Assembly (NCBI GenBank): GCA_020650975.1
Contig: JAIPMN010008853.1
Coordinates: 1 to 28,217 of the forward strand
Source of the DNA: Apostichopus californicus
Lineage: Eukaryota > Echinodermata > Holothuroidea > Aspidochirotida > Stichopodidae
DNA length: 28,217 nucleotides
Reading direction: 5' to 3'
Below, piece after piece: positions 19,990 through 28,217 of this stretch. The notes beneath the pieces were generated by a model that did not search any database, was not told where the DNA came from, and was given only the letters and a program-made list of their open reading frames with translations. Every line of letters starts with the position of its first letter. Positions within the stretch are counted from its first letter, which is position 1. A program made the translations under genes and the position numbers.

Positions 19990-20350
19990 AAGTGAGTGCG
20001 GGCGTCAAACCCGACGAGGAGGAGAATTTCTGTCTCCTCGTTGGAAAGCGATCCAGCAGGAGGAACTGTAATCAGTACACAGCCTTGACGTTACGTCCAT
20101 CTGACAACGTTTTCATATATATACGTCTGTTGTCTGTATCAAAACAGGATTACCAGATTACAAGCCCCAAAAACCTGCTCGTAAAATGGGACAAAAGTTT
20201 GGGAATCTTCCAGCATCAGCTGTTAGAAAATCCCGCCAGATCCCTTTCTTGGCGCAACCTGTCGATAATTGCATGAATACCTTTAACATGGTATTGAGAG
20301 TAGACAGAGGTTTGACGGAAATAAGCTTTCCTTCCCCTCAGCAGCTTTTT
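19990..20350. other. Higher-complexity block, open on the plus strand, identity unknown
   Basis: CG-containing, less AT-rich sequence spanned by two overlapping plus frames in different phases: one from about 19851 to 20276 with no ATG at the stated start, and one from the ATG at 20186 to 20617. The first includes GVKPDEEENFCLLVGKRSSR; I do not recognise it. The second becomes a T-run-driven hydrophobic tail and is probably spurious there. It could be a nested exon, a decayed transposon or a conserved non-coding element. Confidence 0.22.
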
Positions 20351-22192
20351 CACTGCTTTGACCGAAATGAGTTTGTACTTCACCTGTTTCTTGGTGTTTT
20401 TTTGTTTTTTGTGGTTTATTTTGTTTCATGTTGGCTGTCATTTCTTTGTTTTCCTTTCTTTTTTTTTCCAATTATGAAGAACTTTTCTCAATTCAATTAC
20501 AGACAGTCAGAATTGCAAAACATACTTAAAAAATGTTTTTCCCTCACATTAGTTCATTCACCATTTAGAGGAGATTGTTATGTATCGTTTTGTTTCACTT
20601 GCAAACTTTTTGATTAATTTCATATCCCCAAAGTCAAAAGGGAAAGTATTAGTAACAATTTTGGGAGTTTCAAAATCATACATTTATAACTTTTTATAGA
20701 AGAAGAAGCTTCCATGGATTTGATCCCCTCATGTCATTTTCTTTCCATTAAGGTGAGTTCAAAGAACACATTTCACGTCATATAAGAAAGGATTAACATT
20801 TTAAAGTAGATCACATAGATAGATGAGCTGCTGACTTCATCCAATTTGCATTCAAAGACAGGGACATTTCCAGACAAATATCTTAATGAAATGACAGTCT
20901 ACATTAAAAATCATTTTAAACAAGAGATGATTATTTACTCTTTGTAGGTTTTCTTTTCTTTTTTATAGTAACTACAGGTCTGAGAATGACATTACTATCA
21001 TTAAAACCAAGACATTGAAACGTTATGCCGTTTCAGGGAATGTTCAAAGATGTTTCAATCTAGCAATAAAGAACATGTAGGGTCATCAAGGCTACAGTAG
21101 TATGTGCTTCAGCTTGTCCCCGAGGGACATCGTCAAACGTTGGATTACGCAGCTCATCAAAAGATTGTCACTAAAAGTGGAGAGATAGTACTTCAGATTA
21201 ATCTAGACAAGCCTTAATGCTTTTTGTCCCTTTTGAGGATCTTGACAATCCCCACCAGGGAACTTTCAGAATTGCTTGATTATTTTTTGGCTTTGTAAGT
21301 TCAGTTTTCCCATTGGCCTCTTGTAGCTACCTCACTTGCCTCCGAGGAAGGAGTAAAGCTTGGCCACTTGACAGAATCTCTTCGCTATCCTGATTGAAGT
21401 TTTATTCGTCAAAGAGGCAGGAGAGAAGAAAAAATCTGGATTAGTCCCTCACGTTAAACCATGTGGGGTAGTAACACATGTCTCTTTCTGCTGCAATCTT
21501 GTTTCAGAATAATACAAACTGCGAGATTACATAAGGGGGCCTCCTGCTAAAACACAAAATGCTGCTGCAACTCTCAGAATTATGACACGCTGCAAAGACA
21601 AGCTTCAGGCTCAACTTTTTAGGGCCTCAAATTTTGTTATCTAAATTCACCGTTTTATAGCATTTAAATGCACAAACAGGAGGTATTACAAAGCTATACT
21701 TTCAAACCTTTCTCATTTTTTTTCTTTTGGCAACACAAAAAGTTAAAGCATACACTTTTAAAAGCACAAGTTATGAAGGGGTAATGTGATTGTATAATTG
21801 CCTAGGAAAATTTATATACTCAAGTAGGATATTTAATCATCATTGCATGTTTCTTCTAGAATAAAATATCAATGTTTTTTTTTCATATTTCTTTCTGTGA
21901 GTCATGTAGTGTACTTCACCATGAATTCAAATGATGAAAAACTGAAATTATATATCAAAAACTAAACATGCAAATCTTGGGACTATGACAGGGTATATCA
22001 CTGAACACCATTTACATCCATTGAAGATACCTATCTATTAGCTTCACCAAGATAAATTTGTCATTTTTCATATCAACCTCTGCAGAGCTGAGGTTTTCAA
22101 TATCATTAACTGATTTGAATAACCATCTGGCTGAATATTATCTTTAAGGTAAAAGAGTGAAACATATATATTACTCCTATAAACAGCTAACT
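20351..22192. other. Intronic sequence around the candidate element at 21100-21640
   Basis: A T-rich tract lies at about 20395-20470. Otherwise AT-rich, with no coding or repeat structure beyond the block listed separately. Confidence 0.5.
21100..21640. promoter_or_regulatory. Candidate conserved non-coding element (unproven)
   Basis: About 540 bases of balanced, non-repetitive sequence in an AT-rich intron. It contains the inverted repeat TGTCCC-CGA-GGGACA (21115-21129) and several homeodomain-like cores (GGATTACG near 21144, GATTAATC near 21197, GAGATTAC near 21522). There is no long open frame. Enhancer status is inference from composition only. Confidence 0.2.
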
Positions 22193-22390
22193 GTGCAGCT
22201 AGTGAAGCTAGTGCAGCTAGTGAAACTAGTGCAGCTAGTGAAGCTAGTGCAGCTAGAGAAGCTAGTGCAGCTAGTGAAGCTAGTGCAGCTAGGGAAGCTA
22301 GTGAAGCTAGTGCAGCTAGGGAAGCTAGTGCAGCTAGGGAAGCTAGTGCAGCTAGGGAAGCTAGTGCAGCTAGGGAAGCTAGTGCAGCTA
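22193..22390. repeat. Minisatellite, 18-bp unit x 11 (22 nonamers)
   Basis: Alternating nonamers gtgcagcta and g(t/g)gaagcta. There is a single register slip at 22292-22309, where two gaagcta-type nonamers are adjacent. Left copies mostly have gtgaagcta and right copies gggaagcta, giving a directional homogenisation gradient. Because the period is a multiple of three and lacks stops, both strands stay open: the minus strand reads as a Leu-Ala-Ala-Leu-Ala-Ser repeat and the plus strand as a Leu-Val-Gln/Gly-Lys repeat. These frames are by-products of the repeat, with no other gene features. Confidence 0.95.
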
Positions 22391-24239
22391 GGGTGTAGTC
22401 AGCCAAAATAAGTTCCATTCAATCAACCATACATCCAGAGTTAATAGGGATAAGATATTGAACGAATTGTTCAACCGGCCGTGTGGAATATTTTTCTTTT
22501 CTATAAGTGTCACATTGTCAGCTACCTGAATATCCCTTTAACTTTATGCTTTCCAATGAGAGGATTACTTGGTTTTCACACAGAGTAGTGTGTTAATCAA
22601 CAGCTATGTAATCACAACTTTACAGAATAGCACAATATGTTTTGTTCTGTTTAAAATTTACAAAGAGATACTTTGCCACGTATTAAAGTACATACACTGA
22701 AAGAGAGATCCAGTATGAGTAGGTGTGGTTATATCAATTAAATAGTAACCTATGTACAGGATTATTTTCTTCTGTTCATTACCAAAATGCATAAACCATA
22801 AACAAGAGAATTAACAGACTTTATTCTTAAGTGCCTTCAAAGCTCTGAGTATAGGCTGTAAAAATAGGGCAATTCTACAATATTACAGGTCAGGTAATTT
22901 TATTATCCCAACAGACTTTCTGTAAATTATATTTGTTGGCTGATGGTCACAAAACTTTATATCCATCTAGCTATAGGATTTAAATTCAAAATGAGGTCTT
23001 TAAATATACTGATATTTTACATGATCACCACCACCTCCTTGTCATTGGATGCATCAATTTATCATGTGCTTAACTCGCACATAGATCCAAGCAGTCGCAT
23101 GAGCTCATATTTTGTTTCTTCTTCTTATTTAAACTTCGAGCTGACTTCAATGAAGATATTAAAAAGTGATCGTTCAAAAGCATCTATCAACTCCTGAGCT
23201 TGATTGAGGCAAGTAACAAATTGTCTGTCAACTAGCAGACCAAAATGAAAATATTAAAGTAGTTTAAAAAAAAAGGGGGAAAAAAGTCACATTTCTTCCA
23301 GAGAGACAATTAATCCTTAGTCATACAGTCATCAATATCCAGTCTGCCTATAGATTACCTATCCAATGTCTCAACATTTCCACTCGAATTTCTTTTCCAA
23401 ATCAAACATTTTTGTTTACAGATATTACGACAAATGATTTGTGGTTTCATAAACTCAACATTCATCCACAAAGCTTCAAATACCAAAAATAATATTCTTT
23501 CAAACAGGTAGGTTCCATAAAGTGACTTTTCATCGGTGCCATATTCTACTGCAGTTTAAACTTAATATATAAGCAAGTATTTTCTTTGCCTTTTTAATTT
23601 CATAACTGTATTTGTCTCTCATGGGAGGGTGGGAGGAAAAGCGGGAGGGGAAAGGAATAGTTTATGGAAAGGTAATTTGTAGCAGAAAACTACAAAATAC
23701 TAAAGAAACATTTAGGTTTGATTTATTAAAAATTGAAAGGTTTGTGCAACATTTGTTGTTGTTTTTGCAGTACAATATAGTGGTACTAATATATTACTCC
23801 ACATTGTGGGAGAAATGTTGATGTACCTGAAAATATTTTTTTGTTACAGAATTACGCCAACAATGACAAAAATTAGTCATGATTAAACTTCAAAAGTTTG
23901 TAAATGAAAAAAAGGTTAAATCATTACATGTTTCTGATAAATTAAATGTGGACAATAATATAGTCTATATAAGTCGATATATATGCATGTTCAATCAGGT
24001 ACAGTTCAATGGATGTTACTCTACAAAATCATTGATAGTTTAAAAGTGTGAAACTACAGCCAAGGATTCTATTTTATTTATTCCTTCAAACATTTCACCG
24101 GCATGCATGCTACTACTATTCTGCATCTATAATATTCTTTTTCTTTACATGTCACTATTACAGCCTCATCTCTATTCTCCAATTTTGGAGGGTTTCAAGT
24201 GCTCATAAATGTCCCATATATCCAGGAGACGTGCCGTCA
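22391..24239. other. Intronic AT-rich sequence
   Basis: No recognisable gene or transposon. An 84-codon plus frame at 22943-23197 is Ser/Ile-rich and shows no domain. A purine tract lies at about 23265-23285 and another at 23620-23665. Confidence 0.5.
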
Positions 24240-24700
24240 TTTCCTTAACATTTTGTGCGATGTGGAAATGCTCCGGACGGAGCTGCGATCAATGTCCCAA
24301 AATCCCTAATGCAACAGTTGTCGATATTCGGCTCTCTCGTCCGTCACCTGTGTAAGTAATTGATTACTTGACCATCGCTCTGTTTCAGAGTTTTCAAGTC
24401 TCTCATGGATGTATAATAATACCGGCAGAGTACTCCCACCGCGGCGTCAGTCGATGAAATTTTTCTTTAGAAATGGGATAAATAAGTGTCTCTGCTTTTA
24501 ACTTAATGATCTTATTTGTCAATCAAGGCTGACGGTGAAAGTAGCCAGAGGGCAGACCGCAAACAGAGAACATATCCGTCAAATGGATCACAGTAACAAT
24601 TACGTTGCTGTTTCCGTTTCCTCAATAGTATTGTGTCATATGCACTGGCTTGAAAAGTGCAGTCCGTCAACAGCTGGACATCCCTTTTCAGTTTTCTACT
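24240..24700. promoter_or_regulatory. Candidate conserved non-coding element with paired-type homeodomain palindrome
   Basis: A less AT-rich, non-repetitive block. At 24354-24369 it holds the palindrome AAGTAAT-TG-ATTACTT, whose core TAATTGATTA is a perfect P2-type dimer site for paired-class homeodomains. Plus and minus frames of 72-75 codons overlap here but show no family features. The regulatory role is inferred. Confidence 0.25.
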
Positions 24701-25679
24701 TTGGTATCGTATTGTATGGTATCGTATATTTAATAACATGTACAGTGAGATAAAATACTTTTTTAAAGTAGATCAGGTTGTATCGAGATACATGCAATCT
24801 GAAAGATGCATTAAACTGCTATGCAAGGTTGTTTTTTTCTATGCTTCCCAATTTATTTGACAAAATAATAATGTTTTGTTTAGTTTTGAATGCACCCAAA
24901 TCGATGAGTTATATTATATAGCAAGATAATTTGTTCCAAACAAAAATAAATGCCCTATTTTGATTGGACAGTTTCCTATTTTAAGCATGTTTCTAAGGAG
25001 GAGAGCCAATGGGGCCAGGGGCAAAATAACTTGCCAAGCTGGCCCTATGAAGAAACTAAGACTAGCGACATTTTAAAGAACCCATCAAATCAACCACACT
25101 TGGATGCAAGCATGAATAAACCATACGTTCAACTTTGTTGCTGAATAAAAGTAAGGAGTATAAGATAACATATATTACAAATTATACTAATGTACACCAA
25201 GCACAACATAACATATGACTAACTGAAATCAGCACACAAAACACTATGTTACTTTGGACAGAGATCATTTTTCAATTATAACTTTTGTTAGTTCTAACTT
25301 TTAATATACAAACTTTCTATTCAATCATCAAATCAATTAACTTGAAGACTTCATTATCGAGGGACGAGGGAACTGTATATGTTGATTTTTGGATATTTAA
25401 ATGAATATTCAACGATAAGCAATTTGATTGGTGAATAGCTTTTAATACTACCATACTGTACCTATTGAGTAAAGCTATAACTCCTGATCCTGCACTCTTT
25501 GTGTGTACGTGTCAGGCATTGGAGGCCGTGCAGGGTACGTTAATTGACACAACTTAAATATGACTATAGCTTTACCTAGATTCCTTTTCAAATGAAACAT
25601 ATTTCTTAAAGCTATATACATGCATGTCATTTCAAAACACTAGTGAAAACATCTTTAAATCTTCCTTGAACATTTATAA
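24701..25679. other. Intronic AT-rich sequence
   Basis: Nothing distinctive. The 64-codon plus frame at 24950-25144 includes a Trp-rich polar stretch (EESQWGQGQNNLPSWPYEE) but has no recognised family or splice context. Confidence 0.45.
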
Positions 25680-25990
25680 TCACCTGTCCCACAATGCAAG
25701 CTTGATTGACGGGGGACGGCAGGGCTCTTCATAATCTTCACATAAACTAAGCTTTTCCAATCAGTCTAATTCCGCATGGAGAAAGAGCTGGAAGATTTCC
25801 CATTGTAATTATCCCGCTAGGACAAACCCCACGCAAAGAGCACAATGATTTGTGGGAGAGGGATTATTTACAACTTATTTGCATTACAGCATGTCACAAG
25901 ACTCTTTGGGTTACAATTCAAAACAGGGAAAGCTTTGACAACGCTTAACATCTATGTCAGGGCAACTTGACAGCGATGTTCTGTATTAAT
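25680..25990. promoter_or_regulatory. Candidate conserved non-coding element with POU octamer
   Basis: A balanced-composition block within AT-rich intron. It contains an exact octamer ATTTGCAT near 25878, SOX-like ACAATG cores (about 25691 and 25842), a CACCTG E-box (about 25682) and a TCF-like CTTTGAC (about 25933). Motif clustering alone is weak evidence. Confidence 0.22.
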
Positions 25991-26711
25991 GTATTATAAA
26001 TAATGAGAAAATGCAGCACGAGATTAAGAATTCTTTGAAAAATAAGAAATGGACATGAAATTTCACCCCATATCCAAACATAAGAGATATCTTTAGTTAT
26101 GTTCCCTGTAACCAGCTATTGCTCTAATAAAATATTTATTTGAATGTACACTATACTCAGTAGAATAGAAATGTGCTCTGCATGAAACATTGCTTGAAGG
26201 ACTAATCAGTCTGAACATCCACCACCACCTCTCTCTTCTGATTCACTTCCCCCGGCCCCCATAGCTCCGACTAATTTGAATTAACCTGAACTTCAATATA
26301 AATATATTAGAAACATTTTGCTTGGGTGTATCAAGTAATCCCACTCATATCCAGTTGTATTAGGTGGGAGGTACGGATCCTCTGCTGTATACTACTATGC
26401 TGTATATATACAAATAAAAAAGGGGATTGTGCAGCAATGCTATTCTGTCATACTTTGGGAGTTAAGTGACAGCATCTCAAACAGCAAAGGTACAAAAATT
26501 ATGACCATGAAAGTCATGATATTGTACAAAACCGGTTCGACGTTTTGTCACTACAACCACATTAATCGCATTCTCTGTCAAAAAAGTAACTTTGTTTTTA
26601 GCTTTTTGCCTTTCGTTTTCATATGACGTCTGTTATAGGAAAGCACTATAACAAGTCTGTACTAAACCACTCATGTTAGGATTTATTTCCACCCTGGAAA
26701 CTTGAAAAGGG
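25991..26711. other. Intronic sequence near the exon A donor
   Basis: AT-rich, with a short C-rich run at about 26250-26262. The 65-codon plus frame at 26429-26626 has no features. Nothing else is supported. Confidence 0.5.
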
Positions 26712-26717
26712 ACCTAC

Positions 26718-26925
26718 CTGAATCGTGCGTGAAGAGAGCTAACTTTGCCTCTCTTGAGATATCCGATGCTGTTTCATCGTCATGTAGCATCTTGGCTAAG
26801 ATGAGATCGATAATGGCCTCAAGACTAGCGATAGAGACATCCAACAGTAGAGTGGCCTGCTGCACAAAGTTGCCCACATCTAGCGTCGCTCGAATTTCAG
26901 CACTGAAATCCTTCATGGGGATTCT
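26718..26925 (-). CDS. SLC4A11: SLC4A11-like transporter, exon A (N-terminal cytoplasmic domain)
   Basis: Internal coding exon, 208 nt (69 codons plus one base). The acceptor is ctttccacag before 26925 and the donor is GTAGGT at 26717-26712. The translation starts RIPMKDFSAEIRATLDVGNF, continues through ATLLLDVSIASLEAIIDLIL and ends LALFTHDS. It aligns along its length with human SLC4A11 from KLKNFKEEIRAHRDLDGF to MAMLFTDAG. In SLC4 proteins this belongs to the band-3-type cytoplasmic domain, an intracellular regulatory fold that dimerises. SLC4A11 is a plasma-membrane transporter associated with H+/OH-, NH3-coupled and originally borate transport; which substrate applies here cannot be told from this exon. 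The frame is open for about 20 more bases to a methionine codon at 26946, but the good acceptor and alignment favour an internal exon. The family call is firm; orthology rests on alignment recalled from memory. Confidence 0.9.
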
Positions 26926-28217
26926 CTGTGGAAAGGGTTTGATCAATCCTAATAATTTTCTTCTGCATGTTAAATATTGCTGAACTCAAATATGAAAAAC
27001 AGACTTGAGCACAAAATGAAACGCTTCCTCCAGACAGTGGGGATGGAACATGGAGGTTGAGGGCGACTCTTTCTTCTGCTCTCTCACCTTTCCTCCACAT
27101 CCCACCCACCCCCTCCCCCATCACACATCCTTTCCCACATACCCACATGGAAGGAATTTATACACACAGCAATATAAAATATCTGAACCAACCTAGCCAT
27201 ATATATCCATGTGTTTAAGTCAATGTTGAGATCAGCAAGTGATCACAAGTATTTGAATACAGGGTAATTGCTGTTTTATTTGATCTATTATTTTATTTTT
27301 ATTTTTTGTCTCAGCAACTTCCTCCCCGTCTCTCCATCGGCCATTTCCTCTTAACACACCATTCTGGTACCATGCCCTGCTACTCCAGCCAGAATATCTT
27401 TTCACTAATGAGATTAAATTACCTCATACAATTTTAAACTAACAAAATGGACATAGACAAAGCTTGAATTAAACAGGTACGGATCACACCATTTTAGGGA
27501 ATCGTTAGTACTTTTTGCAAAAGTTTAAAGAAGGCTGTTTAATTATTTTCCAGGGATACCATTAAACTTGCAATCAAAACATTTCCTCTTAGCCAATTAT
27601 AATTCTACACATTTGACATATAGCATTTCAAGACTCAACAATTAGAGATGCATATCACATGGCCTGTTTTATTTTTATCTCAGTAATTTGAGTGGACATT
27701 GTTTAATACAACCAAACTTCCTCAGACCTATTCATTGTTTTCAAATGACCTTGTTCTTTACACAAAATCGGTTCCAAGAAAATCTTTTATTTATATCGGT
27801 AACATGTCTCTCATAAGAAAATAATGAAGTATAATCCTCGTATCTATTGTATTATTCAGTCATATGTGTTGAATTAATTTATTCTCCTGCTGGGCCAGTC
27901 ATTTACACTCAATCAAATAACTCATTAACCTTTTGATATGATCCTAATGCGTGAGTTCTTATTATATCAATGTCATTTAGAAGTATAGTATTACGATGAA
28001 TATATTTACGAAGGAATACAGTAATAAGTAATGTGAGCACTACAATGATAAGTACAGATATATGCTAATTATTAATTGACCCGACCCGCTGCCATGTGTC
28101 AGTCTTACTCTAGTCTTGATATGCCAGTCTAAGACAATGGGAGTGCTAGTAATGACTCTGGTTTTCAAGATATTCAATTTCAAATAATGCTAAATCTCTG
28201 GAATGTTCCTTTAAGCC
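26926..28217 (-). other. SLC4A11 intron upstream of exon A
   Basis: No earlier SLC4A11 exon was recognised here, so the start codon and promoter lie beyond the right end. The segment holds a purine-rich tract on the minus strand at about 27070-27140 (many CCC/CTCC runs on the plus strand) and AT-rich sequence. Its last roughly 58 bases belong to a dispersed repeat. The 84-codon minus frame at about 26897-27148 is mostly the purine tract running into the acceptor of exon A and is not considered coding. Confidence 0.6.
28160..28215 (-). repeat. Dispersed repeat end, copy 2 (at window edge)
   Basis: Read on the minus strand from the right edge: CTTAAAGGAACATTCC, then TTGAATATCTTGAA. Both blocks match the repeat at 18797-18843 in order and spacing. 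The repeat may extend further left (towards about 28090), but no second copy is available there for comparison. Confidence 0.45.

Larger units (their letters stand above)
5200..26717 (-). other. Giant SLC4A11 intron between exons A and B
   Basis: Intron of 21,518 nt running from donor GTAGGT (26717-26712) to acceptor tctttttccag (ends 5200). It is AT-rich, has stops in all frames at short spacing, and carries most of the repeats listed separately. No exon with recognisable homology was found on either strand. A short phase-1 microexon of about 18 nt, which would supply the six residues present in human SLC4A11, cannot be excluded by eye. Confidence 0.85.

Noticed and set aside
20186-20617. 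143-codon plus frame with a hydrophobic C-terminal half
   Set aside because: The hydrophobic part is a run of T-rich codons (Phe, Leu, Val) from a low-complexity tract; no homology recognised.
22068-22418. 116-codon minus frame with a Leu-Ala-Ala-Leu-Ala-Ser repeat, and the matching 84-codon plus frame
   Set aside because: Produced entirely by the 18-bp minisatellite, whose period is divisible by three; flanking codons show no gene features.
24512-24860. Several overlapping 67-75 codon frames on both strands
   Set aside because: Mutually overlapping, mostly without an ATG at the stated start, and no recognisable domain.
26525-26540. GGTTCGA resembling a tRNA T-loop
   Set aside because: No matching acceptor, D or anticodon arms around it.
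26702-26983. 93-codon plus frame antisense to exon A
   Set aside because: Shadow of the SLC4A11 exon; the minus frame has the homology and the splice sites.
26897-27148. 83-codon minus frame upstream of exon A as an alternative N terminus
   Set aside because: Driven by a purine tract, in a frame different from exon A, and it runs across the exon A acceptor.

Overview
The window is AT-rich, intron-dominated metazoan DNA. Only about 2.5% of it can be recognised as coding. The one identifiable gene is on the minus strand: the N-terminal cytoplasmic domain of an SLC4A11 (BTR1/NaBC1)-type member of the SLC4 anion/bicarbonate transporter family. It is split over at least four exons with canonical splice sites and mutually compatible phases. 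The family, the long introns, the MITE-type repeats and the base composition suggest a marine invertebrate, possibly an echinoderm-like deuterostome. The organism cannot be fixed from this sequence.

Gene layout in transcript order (right to left): exon A (26925-26718), a roughly 21.5 kb intron (26717-5200), exon B (5199-5115), a 617-nt intron, exon C (4497-4280), a 985-nt intron, exon D (3294-3170), then a possible 64-nt intron and a tentative linker exon E (3105-3004). Exons A-D join to exactly 212 codons with no frame conflict. They correspond to roughly residues 80-265 of human SLC4A11. The first coding exon(s) lie beyond the right end of the window. The whole transmembrane transporter domain lies beyond the left end, because no membrane-domain exon was recognised in 1-3003.

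The rest is intronic. It holds a well-delimited hAT-type MITE (1219-1800, 15-bp terminal inverted repeats, 8-bp target duplication), a second probable MITE (13876-14215), an 11 x 18 bp minisatellite (22193-22390), shorter tandem repeats (3461-3537, 14899-14991), TA microsatellites, a 12-bp perfect-stem hairpin (10598-10631), purine/pyrimidine tracts, and several C-runs that read as G-runs in the SLC4A11 transcript. Some higher-complexity blocks (about 640-820, 7469-7820, 11640-12030, 19990-20350, 21100-21640, 24240-24700, 25680-25990) look like possible conserved non-coding elements or nested exons, but sequence alone cannot prove it. I see no bacterial-type operon, CRISPR array, rRNA or tRNA. 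The most useful follow-ups are the short D/E intron, whose retention would end the protein before the membrane domain; the G-quadruplex-capable run just downstream of the exon C donor; and the MITE.
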